From: Purshia tridentata | Taxonomy: Eukaryota > Streptophyta > Magnoliopsida > Rosales > Rosaceae | Direction of reading: 5' to 3' | Assembly (NCBI GenBank): GCA_003254885.1 | Contig: QANT01003292.1 | Coordinates: 1 to 64,000 of the forward strand | DNA length: 64,000 bases | Shown: one piece after another, positions 11,962 to 26,839 of the stretch | Position numbering within the stretch: position 1 is the stretch's first letter | How the letters are laid out: each line of letters begins with the position of its first letter | Notes under the pieces: generated by a model | Databases searched by the model: none | Seen by the model: only the letters and a program-made list of their open reading frames with translations | What the model was told of the DNA's origin: nothing | Program-made: the position numbers and the translations under genes

Positions 11962-12020
11962 TACCCACCATTTGATGCTCACAAGGTTCCTTAAAGACCG
12001 ATCAAGCTAGCTATCCTAGC

Positions 12021-13019
12021 ATGGGTTTACGTGTACCAAACGACGGCGTTCGGGGCAGAAGGAAATCGTCGTCGAGGGGTCACCACAGGTTCGTGGGAGT
12101 ACGACAAAGACCATCCGGAAGATGGGTTGCGGAGATCAAGGACTCGTTGCAAAAGGTCAGGCTTTGGCTTGGAACCTTTGACACCCCCGAAGACGCCGCT
12201 CGAGCCTACGACGATGCTGCTCGAGCGCTGCGCGGTGTCAATGCCCGCACCAACTTCGAGCTCCCTCAGCCGAATAATGGGGCAGGCCACGTCGGCAGTG
12301 CGAGTGGCTGCGCTGCTGATAACAATGTGGAGCCGTTTTCGTTTGAGGAAGTTTGCGGCGGAAATGGGGCCGAAGCAGATGGGCTGCTCGGTGCGCTCCG
12401 GGCCAAGTTGCTCGACGGCAAAGGGCTTCGGGTGCTTGACCCCCAAGCAAGAGGACTAAGTGGCCAACTTTCTCGACGGCCCATTAACATTAATAGTAGA
12501 AGTGGGAAGAGATCAGAGATGTCATCGACGGTTGTTGTTCAGCCAGGTGGCGCGGTTGGATTTGTCAACCATCCTATGCAGAAGGATCATGAGCTTGTAT
12601 TGGATAATAATATTCATGATGATCAGTGTGGGGTCCAGTGGCCTCATCATCAACCTTTGATGTGGACACCTGAATTATCTACAGCTGCATATGATCAAGT
12701 GCCTTGGTCCACGCTGATGAACCGTGTACTTCCCGATAACAACACAGTATCTATGCATACATGGCTAGCAGCAACTGATCAGTCAATTGTTCCTATAACG
12801 ACGTCGTATAAGGATCAATCCTCTTTGGATAATGGTAAAGTGGGAGCAGTGGGCACGCAGGAGATGTCACAGATTGATCATGGGCCGTTGGATCAAGGAG
12901 GTGCCAATTGGTCTTCATCAGATCATCATCAACAAATTTTGCACGGTGACAACAATTGGGGAGCAGCTGCTAATGTTCCTTGGGATCCACTCTACTATGC
13001 GTCCTCAGTGCTGGGGTGA
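12021..13019 (+). CDS. AP2/ERF transcription factor, RAP2.11/ERN-like
   Basis: This is an intronless 332-residue nuclear transcription factor with one AP2 domain at about residues 24-81 ([18 protein letters not shown] to [10 protein letters not shown]). The WVAEIKD and WLGTF strings mark the ERF side rather than the DREB side. The [14 protein letters not shown] form is typical of the RAP2.11/ERN group. In that group Arabidopsis RAP2.11 acts in low-potassium signalling and legume ERN proteins act in nodulation. A basic stretch ([10 protein letters not shown], 11-20) precedes the domain. A short [10 protein letters not shown] segment after it is a likely group motif. The C-terminus is acidic, Trp-rich and low in complexity, as in activation regions. 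The exact orthologue is not certain. Confidence 0.9.
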   Translation: MGLRVPNDGVRGRRKSSSRGHHRFVGVRQRPSGRWVAEIKDSLQKVRLWLGTFDTPEDAARAYDDAARALRGVNARTNFELPQPNNGAGHVGSASGCAADNNVEPFSFEEVCGGNGAEADGLLGALRAKLLDGKGLRVLDPQARGLSGQLSRRPININSRSGKRSEMSSTVVVQPGGAVGFVNHPMQKDHELVLDNNIHDDQCGVQWPHHQPLMWTPELSTAAYDQVPWSTLMNRVLPDNNTVSMHTWLAATDQSIVPITTSYKDQSSLDNGKVGAVGTQEMSQIDHGPLDQGGANWSSSDHHQQILHGDNNWGAAANVPWDPLYYASSVLG

Positions 13020-13430
13020 TGTGTGTGCACTGTGCGATTCTTTGTTTCGGAATTTACCTTTTAACCTTACATGCTAAGCTGTAGCTCATCGCAGGCTAAT
13101 CATTCTTTAATAGTTTAATGTGTGTGCTTCAAATAAATACCCTCTTGTTAATTATTTGTGTGCTGCAGTGTAGTGATTGATCATCTTCTTTAAGGAAGAA
13201 GCGCAGAAAATGTGCTTACTTACTCATCAAGATGTAGTTAATTAGTGTAATGTAGATTTAAGTATGTTCTAGTAGATCTTTAACATTAATATATATTTTT
13301 CCTTGGTTGCAATTAGGAACTTTTTTTATTTTCCACTAGCTCCTCGGCAACAGCATGTGAAGAGATTTGTTCTGTTGCGCATATATTAGCATTACTGCGT
13401 AAATATCTGTAAAAAACAAAATCAAAAAGT
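13020..13430. other. ERF 3' untranslated region and spacer
   Basis: T-rich sequence after the ERF stop, with aataaa at about 13132. No coding frame is seen. Confidence 0.5.
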
Positions 13431-14730
13431 AATGTCGTGTGTGGACGACCACCATATTCTATTTTTGAATATTCTATAATTTATGCCTTAATGATGGTTT
13501 TGTAATCTATGTCCTAATTAATGATGCTAAAGATGGTAATTAGTAGTTTGTAACCTACAAATTATGGGTGGTTAATGATTTATATTTAGAATCTTATCAT
13601 TGTAAGCCTATAAATAGACATTTCTAACAAAGCTGAAATAGAAAGCTAATTGATGAATACTCTTTAGTACTACTTCAATTCTCCATTTTTTTCTTTTTAA
13701 TTTATAATATGGCCCTCCCTTTTATTTGTGATGCATATTTTGTGTTTGTGTTCAAAGTGATGCTGCACGTTTTGTGTTTTCATTGAGACATAATCTAAAG
13801 ATTTAACATTTTTGAAAAGGCATAATTAAAGAGGGCTATACCATGAGTTGATTAGCAAATGATGAAGCTCCGCACTTGGGATGTGTCTCCCAAATATCTG
13901 CATGCACTAGAGTAGACATGCACTAACTCAGTTGAGAAAGATTGATTTTGAGAGATCGAATGACTAAGCTTATCAACAAAATTATTGATCACTAAGTTTT
14001 GAACTCATTTAGAGATGCAAAGCATGTGGTGAAGCCCAAGTGGGAGTACCGTAACTTTGCTGCAAGTCTGCCTGTGGCGAAGTCCAAGTGGGAGAAGCGT
14101 GTGAGAGCTGTAATTCACGAAGAAAATAAAGTATGGACATGGAAATAAAGAGTGGTCTTGGTTACCCCAAAGTAACTGTTTGATGGTCGTGGTCATGCCA
14201 GAAAGTTGCTATTTGACACATAGATTCGTGATTGGTACCCAGTAACCAATATATATTGGTACCTCCATAATTGGAGAAAAACCTTTTTCAATCAAAAAGC
14301 TAGATTAAAGATGTATAATCATAGATGATGATTCAATAGTCTTATCCTCATCACATTTGCCTCGTATATATTGAAACACTATTTTCATTTATGCCTGTAA
14401 TACTAAATAAACAAAATTTCTGAACTCATGGCTGCAATGTGTTAGTTGTGTTGTTACTTATTTTAACATGGTAACATAGTCCAATTTTAGTTTTTCTCTC
14501 TCCTTGTCAACCTTCATAATTGGTGCTTAATCCATTAAGATCAGCTACATTCACATCATTAACTCACTATACAAGTCGAGACCATGAACAAAACCAACAA
14601 AAAAAAGGTGACATGAGAATAACTAGAGATGATAAGCAAAATAATTGAGTGCATAATTCACATGTATAGCTTGTTGAGCAACACCTGTAATACTTCTGAG
14701 TCCCATATCGACTTGGTATCAGAGAGATCT
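13431..14730. mobile_element. Possible degraded LTR-retroelement remnants
   Basis: Several features recall old copia-type sequence. One is a block with an aagcctataaataga promoter-like string near 13605. Another is a pair of gaagcccaagtgggag-like repeats at about 14032 and 14078, resembling a polypurine-tract region. A third is tggtatcagag at 14713-14723, like the initiator-methionine primer-binding site. No protein domain is visible. If it is an element, it is a fossil with many breaks. It could also be several unrelated scraps. Confidence 0.3.
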
Positions 14731-15641
14731 AAAATACTTAATTAAGGCCCATAGTGATCATTACAAATGATGTCAACCAAGGAGTTCTTATTGATTGTTG
14801 TATTTAAATAAGAGCCTTTGAATTTTTCTGTATGCTCAATTGACTTATGAGTTAATCAAAACAAGTTAATTGAGCATAAAACCAACTTTAAACATAATGT
14901 TTCTTTGTCTATTTACTTTTTTCTTTTTAAATTTTTGATGGCTGGGAAGACTTGACATGTTGTTCTGAAACCACATGGTTCACATATTGATGCTGTTCAT
15001 TATGTTTCAAAGATGCAGTATTAGATGCCATGTACAGAGGAAACTAGGTAAGAGTATTTATTTCCTACACCACCAATCAAAAAGATGCCTAACATAAAAC
15101 TATATATAGTAAAATTGTTGAGCAAAGAAGCTATATACTGACATGAAGAAGACGACCCAGTAGAGTATGCAAAATATGCAAATTGGGAGACTCATGGCCT
15201 ATATAGCAAGACTACAACTTCTAGGGACTTTTCAGAGGTCTGGATTTGATGCCTGATAAAATATTTGAGCCCTACAAATGATTCCCAATAAATTTCCCTA
15301 TTCTGGTAATGATCAGTCAAAAGAAAGGAAAAGAAAGGGAATCAAATATTAAAAAATGTCAAAGTTGTTGCTTAAAGCATTGATGTGATTTGAAGAATTT
15401 AATCTTGCTTTGTGCCCACTTATTCTGGAGCCCGTCTATTTAGCTCACCAACAGATGTCCACCTCAGGTGTGTGTCTTATTCAGCATAAGAAAGTCATTG
15501 GCTAAAAGGCAGAATTGAGAGGTCTAACTCTGCCTTCTAGAGTGCTGCTTGGGCTGTTATTAAGCCTAAGAATTAAATTTTGTTTTCCAGGAAAGTGATA
15601 GGAGAGGTTCTAGTCTTGACTCCTAGAGTGTGCTGAATTGA
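14731..15641. other. Spacer upstream of the WAT1-like gene
   Basis: No gene is recognisable. The last few hundred bases must hold the promoter and leader of the transporter gene. No clear TATA box could be chosen. Confidence 0.45.
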
Positions 15642-17408
15642 ATGGCAGCGATGAAGGGCTGTGATGAATGGAAGCCTTTTATTGCTATGGTAGCAATCGA
15701 TTTCGTCTTTGCCGTAGTGAATATTCTGCTCAAGAAAGTGCTTGATGAGGGAATGAACCACTTGGTTCTCATTACATATAGATTGACAATTTCTACCATT
15801 TTCTTGGCTCCAATTAGCTACTTTTGGGAAAGGTAGGCAAGCAACTATCAGTTTCATTGCTATTTGAGGAAATACATAAGATTTTTTGAAAGAAATGATA
15901 ATCATTTCAAACCCCTTCCCTTCCCTTTTTTTTTTTTCAATTACTAATTCATATAAACAAAGCTTGCTTGCAGGGCTAGCAGACCCAAGCTCACACTTCG
16001 CATTGTATGCTACCTCTTCCTCAGTGCAATTGTTGGGTTAGTCAAATCAACACAGGCTTATATGGAATTGCCATTTGGTCAAATTTCCTAATTAGTTATA
16101 CATTATTTTCATTCTCATTGAACTGAACACCCAAGTAATGCTTTCTTGCAGGACATCCATAACACAATACTTCTTTCTTCTTGGGATTCAATACACATCT
16201 GCTACTTTTGCCTGTGCCTTTATCAACATGGTGCCTATGATCACATTTATAATGGCATTACCGTTCGGGTATGATTAGTCATAAACATCTCAACTATATA
16301 TTTCATGAATCCTATTGACTGCTTCATGAAAACTTTATCCTCCTTTTGGTGTCACTCATGCTGCAGCTTAGAGACAGTGAACTTAAAATGCAACAGTGGG
16401 AGAGCCAAAGTGCTTGGCACGCTGGTGTGCATTGGTGGTGCTGCTATATTGACTCTTTACAAAGGAATTCCTTTGTTTAATTATAAAGAAACTACAGTTA
16501 CTCAAGCCCTGGATCATGGTATGAGGCTGAGCTCTACCAGAAACAAAGAGAGATGGACCATTGGTTCAATAGCTTTGGTTGTAGGAACCTTATTATGGTC
16601 TTCATGGTTTCTTGTGCAATCAAATATAGGCAAACTTTATCCCTGTCAGTATTCTAGCACTACCATAATGACTTTCTTTGGTGCCATTCAGTCAGCCATC
16701 TTGGGTTTGTGCACAGGCAAGAACCTTTCCATGTGGGTTCTGAGGGGAAAGACACAAGTCCTAACTGTCCTGTTTTCTGTAAGTATACCCTAATCTTCTA
16801 CAAAAACAATTAAGAAAAATAAAGGGTGTTTTTTTTTGTATCCTTTTTTTTTGGGTGAACTTGATCATACATTGCAAATGATTTCAACCCAAGAATACAA
16901 CTTCAATTACATACCTACCTTATTGTTTCTTACAAATTAAATTTTATGCTTTATAACTTCTCAGTTCATAATTAAGAGAACTATTGGTGTATTCAGGGAA
17001 TGATAGCATCAGGCTTAGGCTTTGTGGGAATGTCATGGTGTGTGAAGAAGAGGGGTCCTGTATTTACTGCAGCATTTAGTCCCCTTGTTCAAATAATGGC
17101 AGCCATGATTGGTATCCCCATTTTTCATGAACAACTCCACCTTGGAAGGTGAATTTTCCATCTATGCTACACTTTCTGATACCTAGTTAAAATTACTCCC
17201 TTTGGTGCTAACTTTCCTCATTGGTGTTACATTGACATTGTGCAGTTTGTTGGGATCTATCATCGTAATCATTGGCTTGTACATTCTTCTTTGGGGTAAG
17301 AAAAAGGAAATGCAGAATTGTGTGACAAAACTAGCCCAGGAAGCGGAAGAGACCAAGGAGCTGCAGCAGCCACATTTACCAGTGTCCTTAGATTCGCGGT
17401 GTCCTTGA
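15642..17408 (+). CDS. WAT1/UMAMIT-type transporter (EamA, nodulin MtN21 family)
   Basis: Six exons (15642-15832, 15974-16036, 16152-16268, 16367-16778, 16997-17148, 17246-17408) join in frame to 365 residues, normal for this family. The protein is rich in hydrophobic segments, fitting the ten-helix, two-EamA-domain layout. Recognisable family strings are the start (WKPFIAMVAIDFVFAVVNIL), the TSATFACAFINMVPMITF segment, GTLVCIGGAAILTLYKG, and near the end FSPLVQIMAAMIGIPIFHEQ followed by GSIIVIIGLYILLWGK. Members move auxin, amino acids or related metabolites across plasma or vacuolar membranes. The substrate here cannot be predicted. The hydrophilic C-terminal tail (KKKEMQ to LDSRCP) faces the cytosol in the usual model. 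Confidence 0.93.
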
Positions 17409-18518
17409 AGCCAAGTTTTATGCTTTCCAATTCACAAGCATTCATATTTTTTTCTTCCCAATTGAATTATTATGATCTTCTAGCCTGGAAACTAGTTAAA
17501 AAGTCAGCTGGCATAACCAGAATAAAAGAAGATTAGTTTCTCCCCTTTATCTGATAGTTGCAAAACTTGCCCAAGGCTCTTTGTTAAGCTTATGGTAATG
17601 AAATCTGTTACACAAATTTGGGATACATACTGGTTTAGGAGTTTAAATCCTTACCATTTTCTGGATATTTGTTGTTATTGTGGAGACTGGAGAGTAAGAG
17701 ATTATAATCTGGTGGAAGGTAATTGGCAAATTAGATGATGGGGCAAGACTTCACAATGATGCATGTGTTTACAGAAATCTGTAATTTCACACATTTAAGT
17801 CACCCCTCTTTTTTTCTGACCAAGAAAAAAGGCCTTCAAATTAACTTCTGCTGCTGTTTGATCCTTACGGTGAATGATCAAAAAGCTGGAGCATAATTCC
17901 TTGCTCTAAAGTCTAATCCACATTCCATCTTCCTATATATGCCCTGCGACCTTACATTTATAAAACATGAGTGTCATAAATTCAAAGTATTCATTGTGTG
18001 AAAAATAACTTAATACTAAAACAAAGCACACTTTAACTCTTTGGTCGACTGAGCAAAAAGAATCTAGCTACCACCCACAATTTAGGGTCCCTCTCACTTA
18101 ATTACCACTATTTGGTGAACTTTTTTTCACGATCCATAAACAAACTTAATTAAGAATTAACATTTTAAATCTAAATTAATTATGTGTGTGACAAAATATA
18201 CATTAGACACTTAATGCAATAAATGTGAAATTAGTGCTCAATATTAGCATCATAAAAGCTAATATGAACCGCAACCTGCTAGAAATATAATCGTTGGAGA
18301 GTTCAAGCTCATTTTTGTCAAACCTCATCTATTTACAGCAAGTAATACTTATATGCCACATTAGTTGAGATCAATAAGATATGATATAAAGTAGTACTTC
18401 TAGCATTATTGAACACCGAATATAATATTATAGTTTAAAATAAATTTTGAATATCCGCACATGCATTCTTAAACTAAATTATTTAATACACGATTCTAAG
18501 AAAATTTTAAAAAGAAAA
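17409..18518. other. Intergenic stretch after the transporter gene
   Basis: This holds the 3' untranslated region of the transporter gene and then AT-rich DNA with no gene that I can recognise. Confidence 0.5.
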
Positions 18519-18680
18519 ATGCCTGGCTCCTTTTCCGTAGGAGCACCTCCTTGTACTCCATCTTACAAATATGTCTTTTTTAATATTTTCATTCCATGTA
18601 TAAATGACATATATAGGTTTGTGGAATGGGGAAAGAGGAGATGCTCTTTTAGCGAAAAGAGCCGACCATTGTTCTTCTAA
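18519..18680. repeat. Imperfect foldback of about 160 bp
   Basis: The left side (atgcctggctccttttccgt) pairs with the right side, which reversed reads atggtcggctcttttcgct. Pairing continues imperfectly through ggagcacctcctt against agagcatctcctct. This could be a small decayed MITE or a hairpin-forming transcript. The first 11 bases of the left arm equal the start of miR160, but the rest does not. Confidence 0.5.
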
Positions 18681-19165
18681 ATCCACTTAAATGAATATTG
18701 TTTCTAAAAATTGCTATTAATTGCTCGATTTAAGCACATGCACAACAAAGAGCATCAACTATATTACAATACTTACCATTATTTATTGCCATTCTCAGTC
18801 CAGAAAAAACATATATATAGGAACACTATGAACAAATAAATACTACCAGATCAAAAAGAAAACAGAAAACAAAAACAAATATATATACTATAAATAAATG
18901 ATCATGACATGCCACGTACATGCATAATGAACAATACTTTATTTTTAGCCAAAACGAAAGTCCAGCAAATTAAGCAATACATACATATATCACACATATA
19001 CGTACACGTACTACATAACTTGGATGTGATCAAAGTAATTAATTCATTATGATATATATAAGCACTCAATATCACTTTAACTACTTGCTTACTCAATATA
19101 AAAGCATATATAAAGCCTTAAAAAGGCTTATTATTATAATTAATTCATGATCATAATTGATAAGC
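18681..19165. other. Spacer and likely 3' region of the minus-strand gene
   Basis: AT-rich sequence with many tatata runs. Part of it is probably 3' untranslated region of the gene that ends at 19166. Confidence 0.4.
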
Positions 19166-19684
19166 TCAGTGGTCATCATGGTGATCATCATCATCATGCT
19201 CATGAGAATGGTGGTCGCTCAGGTGGCTCGCCTTCTCTTTCTTCTTCCCCTTCAATTTTTGCTTGTCATGCTTATTACTATTATGCCCATGTTCGAAAAA
19301 GTCCACCATCTCCACCTTAACACCGGGGTCGTTGGTGGTGTAGCTCCCGCCCAACACGAGCGAGTTGTTAATGGCCTGGAAGTTGCTGTTCACGTAAGTG
19401 TTAAGCCCATCAGGGTAATTTGGGCCTGGCCCACCACGAGGCCCGGGTTTCTCCTGGTCAAGCTCGCTTCGCAGAGTGGCTCCGGTGTTGGTTCCAGCAA
19501 GCGTGATGATTCTCACCCCTTGCTCGTCCTCCTCCTCCTGGTGGACCGAGCCCGACTTGTGGAGGTCGGTGACGCGGCCGGTGATGGCGGTGACCATGTT
19601 GCGGAGTTCTCGGTCGAGTTGCTTGTGCTGCTTGGCCGCGTCGGCGGAGGAGTGGCTGCTGGGCTTCACTGACTCGTTCTGCAT
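19166..19684 (-). CDS. Uncharacterised 172-residue plant protein with a His/Asp-rich tail
   Basis: This single-exon frame stands out by its higher GC content and sensible composition. The N-terminal part (KQLDRELRNMVTAITGRV) can form an amphipathic helix. The middle holds GGPGPNYPDGLNTYVNSNFQ and VKVEMVDFFEHG, which look like conserved blocks. A Lys-rich segment follows, and the last 19 residues are almost only His, Asp, Glu and Ser. No transmembrane segment or signal peptide is visible. I do not recognise a named domain. The tail could bind metal ions or simply be disordered. A TATA-like run and a GA/CT run sit just upstream on its strand, supporting a real gene. Confidence 0.75.
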   Translation of the reverse strand: MQNESVKPSSHSSADAAKQHKQLDRELRNMVTAITGRVTDLHKSGSVHQEEEDEQGVRIITLAGTNTGATLRSELDQEKPGPRGGPGPNYPDGLNTYVNSNFQAINNSLVLGGSYTTNDPGVKVEMVDFFEHGHNSNKHDKQKLKGKKKEKASHLSDHHSHEHDDDDHHDDH

Positions 19685-19753
19685 GGTTTTTGATCAACAG
19701 GTTGCGAGGATATATATATGCAGATGATATGTAACATGTTAGAGAGTTTTGGG

Positions 19754-19754
19754 C

Positions 19755-19793
<39 letters not shown>
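19754..19793 (-). promoter_or_regulatory. TATA run plus (CT)n tract upstream of the 172-residue protein
   Basis: On the minus strand a CT run (19769-19793) is followed by tatatatatata (19754-19768), about 70 bp before the start codon. Both are typical of plant core promoters. Confidence 0.5.
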
Positions 19794-19801
<8 letters not shown>

Positions 19802-20345
19802 TAAAGGAATGCCTTAATTAGCAATACAATGATTTACAGCTCAAAACAAAACAAAAAATAAAGGGAGGGGATCGCTTAACATTTGGTTCACCATCCTCTT
19901 CAACTTTATGCTTTTGTGAATCTCACACTCTATAGTTAATAGTTATACCCTATAGGGAGTTTGAGAATGAAAAAGCTATAGTGATAATTTCGTTAGATAC
20001 ATCAGCTTTTTTATTTTGTCATATGTTAATTAAAGTGTTAATTAAAGTTTTACGTAATTATTTAGTTGTAGGGCAAAGTGAAGAGAAAATGTGGGATAAT
20101 ACATTAGGATTATGCTTGGTCAAAAATTTGATTTCCTTAAGTATAACGTAACAAGAAAGAAGAATATTATTTCTCCCAACCTTCAATAATACTTACAATG
20201 TTTTTGAACAAACACGACAAATATCTGACTGACAATATTCTTTCTCTATTTTTAAGCCATGCATGGATCTAATCTATCCTTGCTTCACATTGTGTTGAAA
20301 CGCATCGTTTTGGGGCTCGTCAGTAATGTGGACTGACCAACACAA
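19794..20345. other. Divergent intergenic stretch between the minus-strand gene and DPMS1
   Basis: About 550 bp of AT-rich sequence between two divergent genes. No coding frame is seen. It should hold upstream parts of both promoters. Confidence 0.5.
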
Positions 20346-20412
20346 GATGGGCCTACAAGTTGGGCTGCGGTGAGTTTGCTCTTAGCCTACCTAAAGGTCA
20401 AGCAGGCCCAAA
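20346..20412 (+). promoter_or_regulatory. Site II (TGGGCC/T) element cluster of the DPMS1 promoter
   Basis: tgggcc, tgggct and inverted ggccca occur within about 65 bp (gatgggcctacaagttgggc and caggcccaaattg), some 150-215 bp before the DPMS1 start. Such TCP-bound site II motifs are typical of housekeeping plant promoters. Confidence 0.55.
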
Positions 20413-20561
20413 TTGTTCCAATGGGGATGATTAGCATCGGACATGGTAATTACTAATTAGTATGTTGATTTTTCTCTCTTTGAATAATTAATTATTTTGT
20501 TGAATTGATCGAGATTGAATAGAAGATTGATGAATTTGAGCGACTGAATGAGAAATTCGGA

Positions 20562-23214
<2,653 letters not shown>

Positions 23215-24190
23215 GATGCATAAGTTACAACTCATATTCACCTTCATCCACTTTTGCACACAAATCATATGTAAAGCGTTTTGAGATATATCTTATGATT
23301 TGGTTTATAAGATTTTGGTGATCTACAACAATTTTCAATCAAAGACGTTGTCATTTATGCTCCCTTGTTTATGAATTGCTCCTTTGTAGAAGTCATAGTA
23401 TGGTTAGCTTGAAATAGACGCAAGCAATCTTTACGGTTGGATTAGTTTAGAAGTATATCTGGCATGACTCTAACTGCCAAGCTGATTTGACCACGATTTC
23501 CTTCTGCTGTCATGGTTTTTGAAATAGAAAATGCTTCTGAAAGTGTGGACCATACCCAACAGTAAACCCATCACACTGGTTACAAACGATATGAATGAAT
23601 GGTGTTTTTATGTTTTATCAAACTTTACAAGCTTTCATTAATGACAACATTTGATATATTCGTGTAGATTTAAGAAAACAGCAAAAGTGTTTTGATCTAA
23701 GAGATAACTTGTTGGGATGTTTAATGGTTATTTTAATCTTAAGTAAACACCCAATCACTCGCAAGCATCTAGTAAAACCAAAAAACCGGATTATGTAAAC
23801 ATAAGTTTTATCTTTATCTTTAAGGGCCTTTGTTTTAGGGGCTGACTTCTTAGTTATTTGGCTACTTAATACTAATCATTTTACCAGACCTCAAAATTCA
23901 AGTTCTAAACAAAATTAATTAAAAAGAGATTAGCGGCATTAGCCTATCCCTATTCCTCACGCAGTATTCCTCAAGCGCGTGCTGTGTTGCAGAGCTTACG
24001 GAGGGTATCTGTGTCACCAATTCACCATCAAACTTCTAAAACCCCAAAATTCACCTTCTTTTCTGCTGCTTTTTCTTCTTCTTGTTACGCCATAGCCAGA
24101 GCGTGTAAGCTTTATGATATCAAATCCGAAGACAACAAGGTAAACAACTATCCTTATAAGACCTTCATTACTATTCAGAATGTCGGATTT

Positions 24191-24225
<35 letters not shown>

Positions 24226-24327
24226 TCTCAAGTTTCGAAATTGATTCGAATTGTTATCGTGAATAAATTGGATTCAATCGAGGGCTCTCTAAGGTTCTGA
24301 GTGAGTGACGATTACAGCAGCAGTGAG
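23215..24327. other. DPMS1 3' region and promoter/leader of the RING-CH gene
   Basis: The first part is DPMS1 3' untranslated sequence and spacer. From about 23930 the sequence becomes the leader of the next gene and contains a (CT)n run at about 24194-24230. An in-frame TGA at 24298-24300 closes the frame just upstream of the chosen start. A donor-like aaggtaaac near 24139 hints at a leader intron. Confidence 0.5.
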
Positions 24328-26095
24328 ATGACGAATGAACCAGGGAATGAAAATGGCGAGCTACCTGACCTGGAGAAGCAGCAGCAGCAGGGTGACAACA
24401 GCGGCACTGAGACTGAGTCTAGCTCACTTCACAATTCCGCCGCCGCCAGCGAAATGACGCCGCATCTTACCATCGTTGTTTCAGAGGGGCCATCTGCCAC
24501 CGCTGCCACTTCCAATTTCTCAAAGGACGTTCCTTCTCCCAAAAAGGGACACCTGTCCAGAACCGCCAGCTCTCATGAACAATGCAGGTGGAGTGAAAAT
24601 CACTAACTTTTCAATTGCAATTCGGAGCTTTGGAGCTGAATTGAGCTATGCCAATGTGATTTTGAAAACCCAACTTCTCAATCTGCAGTCAGTGACTTTT
24701 GCGTTTTCATTTCTGATATTGGGTATGTTGTGCTTGTTCCTCAGAGTGTGTCAGCAGGAGAAAGAAGAGGTTTTGATAGATCTTGGATGTCGGTGTCGAG
24801 GTGGTCTTGCAAAATCCCACAGATCATGTATAGACACTTGGTTTCGTACCAGAGGATCAAACAAATGCGAGATATGCCAGTAATTCACTCACGAATCACT
24901 ATTTCTATTCATCATTTTTGTGAAGTAGATCACTTCTAAAGTCAGTCTTTGTAATGTGATCTGATTTTTTTATTCAGAGAGGTAGCTGCGAATGTGCCAC
25001 CTCCAGACTCACAACCAAGTGTATGTACTCTGTACCCAAAGGGTATCCTTTGCCATGTTCATCAAGCCATAACTTAATATACATGGGCATGAAAAGAGTA
25101 TAATCACTATTCAATGGGATCTTATACCAGCCAAAAGTCATATAATGTTTTGTTTTTTAAAGAATAGTATTGTATAATAGAACTAAATAATTGATGTAAC
25201 CAAGGTGTGCTACTATTGTAACGAGGAGATTGTAAGTTTTATTTGTTTGTAGTTTTATTATTCAATGTGGATATGTGTAAGCATTTGATTGTTTATTCTT
25301 AAGTTTGAATCTGGATTCTTTCAAAGTCTTTCAATATCCAAAATTCTTACTGGTTATCCATTTTTCTAACTTAGCCATTTAGTTTAGTCTATCCTTAGCT
25401 TTAAACATTGGTTTCCAGAGTGGTGATCCCAATTTCCACAGCCATGGAAATAGGATTCTTCTTTTAGATACATGAGGGTGGTTAAGCTCTATAGCAGTAT
25501 GACTGAAAACAGGAATGAGAATCATTAAATCTGAGCATAGATTTATGGCAGTGAAGCATCTCATAAATATGTCAAAAATTAAATTTCAATGTATTTGTGC
25601 AGCATGCAACTTACTGGGTTTGGAGAATTGACTCAACCTATAGATCACAAAATCATGACAGGGTAAGAACCAATGTACTAGAATTAGTGTGTTTTATGAA
25701 TTTAGTTATTGGTGCTATGATTTTGCATGTTCCGGTCTTTGTGGCAGGGCTGTATTAGCCCACTTTGGGTAGCATTTTCAATCCTCATAGGTGGTCTGCT
25801 GTTGGATGTGCTAATATCTGTTACCCTCGGTGTCTCTGCACTGCCCATTAACATTATTATTGGTATGTTTGTGCCTGTTGATATGTGAATCTCATTTGCT
25901 TTAAAAGACTAGTGTGCTTGGTGATGTTGAATTTTAAACTGTTGAGACATTGTATATATAGGTGTTATTGTGGTTCTTGGACTTGGAACTGCACTGAGAC
26001 TTGCCTTGGAGTTCTGCCACGAGTGGAGTTTGAGGAGAGTTGTAAACCCCAGGTTGGACACAAATGTGCCTCTTGGTTACCATCCAGCTTTATAG
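24328..26095 (+). CDS. RING-CH (MARCH-type) membrane E3 ubiquitin ligase
   Basis: Six exons (24328-24587, 24745-24879, 24978-25020, 25603-25662, 25748-25862, 25962-26095) join in frame to 248 residues. The N-terminus is a Ser/Gln-rich disordered region. A C4HC3 RING-CH finger spans residues 86-131. Its ligands are C86, C89, C102, C104, H112, C115, C128 and C131, with the signature W119 (SCIDTWF). A linker with HATYWVWRIDST follows, then two hydrophobic segments at about 170-190 and 198-222 (LWVAFSILIGGLLLDVLI and INIIIGVIVVLGLGTAL). Family members are membrane-bound E3 ligases acting with E2 enzymes on membrane proteins. The target here is unknown. The ATG at 24328 is the first in frame after the upstream stop. 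Confidence 0.9.
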
Positions 26096-26839
26096 GTAAA
26101 CTTGTAAATAATAAGATGTAGACCTTAACTTATTGTATGATGTGTATATTGTTCACCTTGTTATTTGTTTTTGAAGGTGACCGTGGCTGAATACCTCGTA
26201 CCAAAAATGATTAAATGGAAACAATTTGAATGAATTTGTTAGTTGATTTGCAATATAATTTCTACTTGGGTTAACATATATAATCATTTTGAGTCTTTCT
26301 GTGGCTCGATTGACTTGGTACTGGTCTGAAGTTGTTATTTCATAATCTGAAGTTCTGAACACATGCTGGTTATTCTTTTTGTTTTTCGCTTATTTGCCAA
26401 GGATTAGCAGTATCCATTCAAGTTGGGCATGGGAAATTTCTCAGAATGCATGCAGTTTTGAATACAGTATTCAACTGCACATCCATATCATCTAAAACTT
26501 GAGACGCTTAATATTTTTTATTTTTTCCTGGAAAGTTGTTGTTTGGTTCAAATGAGCCTCAATGTTTTGATAGGAGACGAAACTCACCGTTTTTCGTTAG
26601 GAGAATAGGGTGAAAAAGGTAAGACAAAGAAATTCTTCAAGACCACAAACCTCAAAAAACTATGATTTGAATTACTATGACTTTAGACCCCCAAAAAAAA
26701 GAATTACTTATGACCTTAATTAATAAGATATTTAGTGCAATAGTAAAAATAGGACATCTTACTTACTGACTGCATTATTTTTAACTAACCTAAAGCACCC
26801 TTGTAATTGTTCCACAGAAAACAGAACATATACCCCAAA
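26096..26839. other. 3' region of the RING-CH gene and spacer
   Basis: The stop codon sits in a TATAGGTAAAC context, which could serve as a 3' untranslated-region splice donor. A possible acceptor lies near 26176. Nothing else is recognisable. Confidence 0.4.

Noticed and set aside
12031-12459. Overlapping frames within the ERF gene
   Set aside because: They lie in GC-rich coding DNA and have random composition. The AP2 frame explains the region.
14713-14723. Intact LTR retroelement around the primer-binding-like site
   Set aside because: No paired long terminal repeats and no gag or pol domain could be seen. At most these are fossil scraps.
18521-18541. MIR160 gene
   Set aside because: Only the first 11 bases match. 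The rest of the mature sequence and the opposite arm do not fit the conserved family.
19157-19672. 171-residue frame on the plus strand
   Set aside because: It is the antisense of the His/Asp-tail gene. Its hydrophobic start is a by-product of His and Asp codons read backwards.
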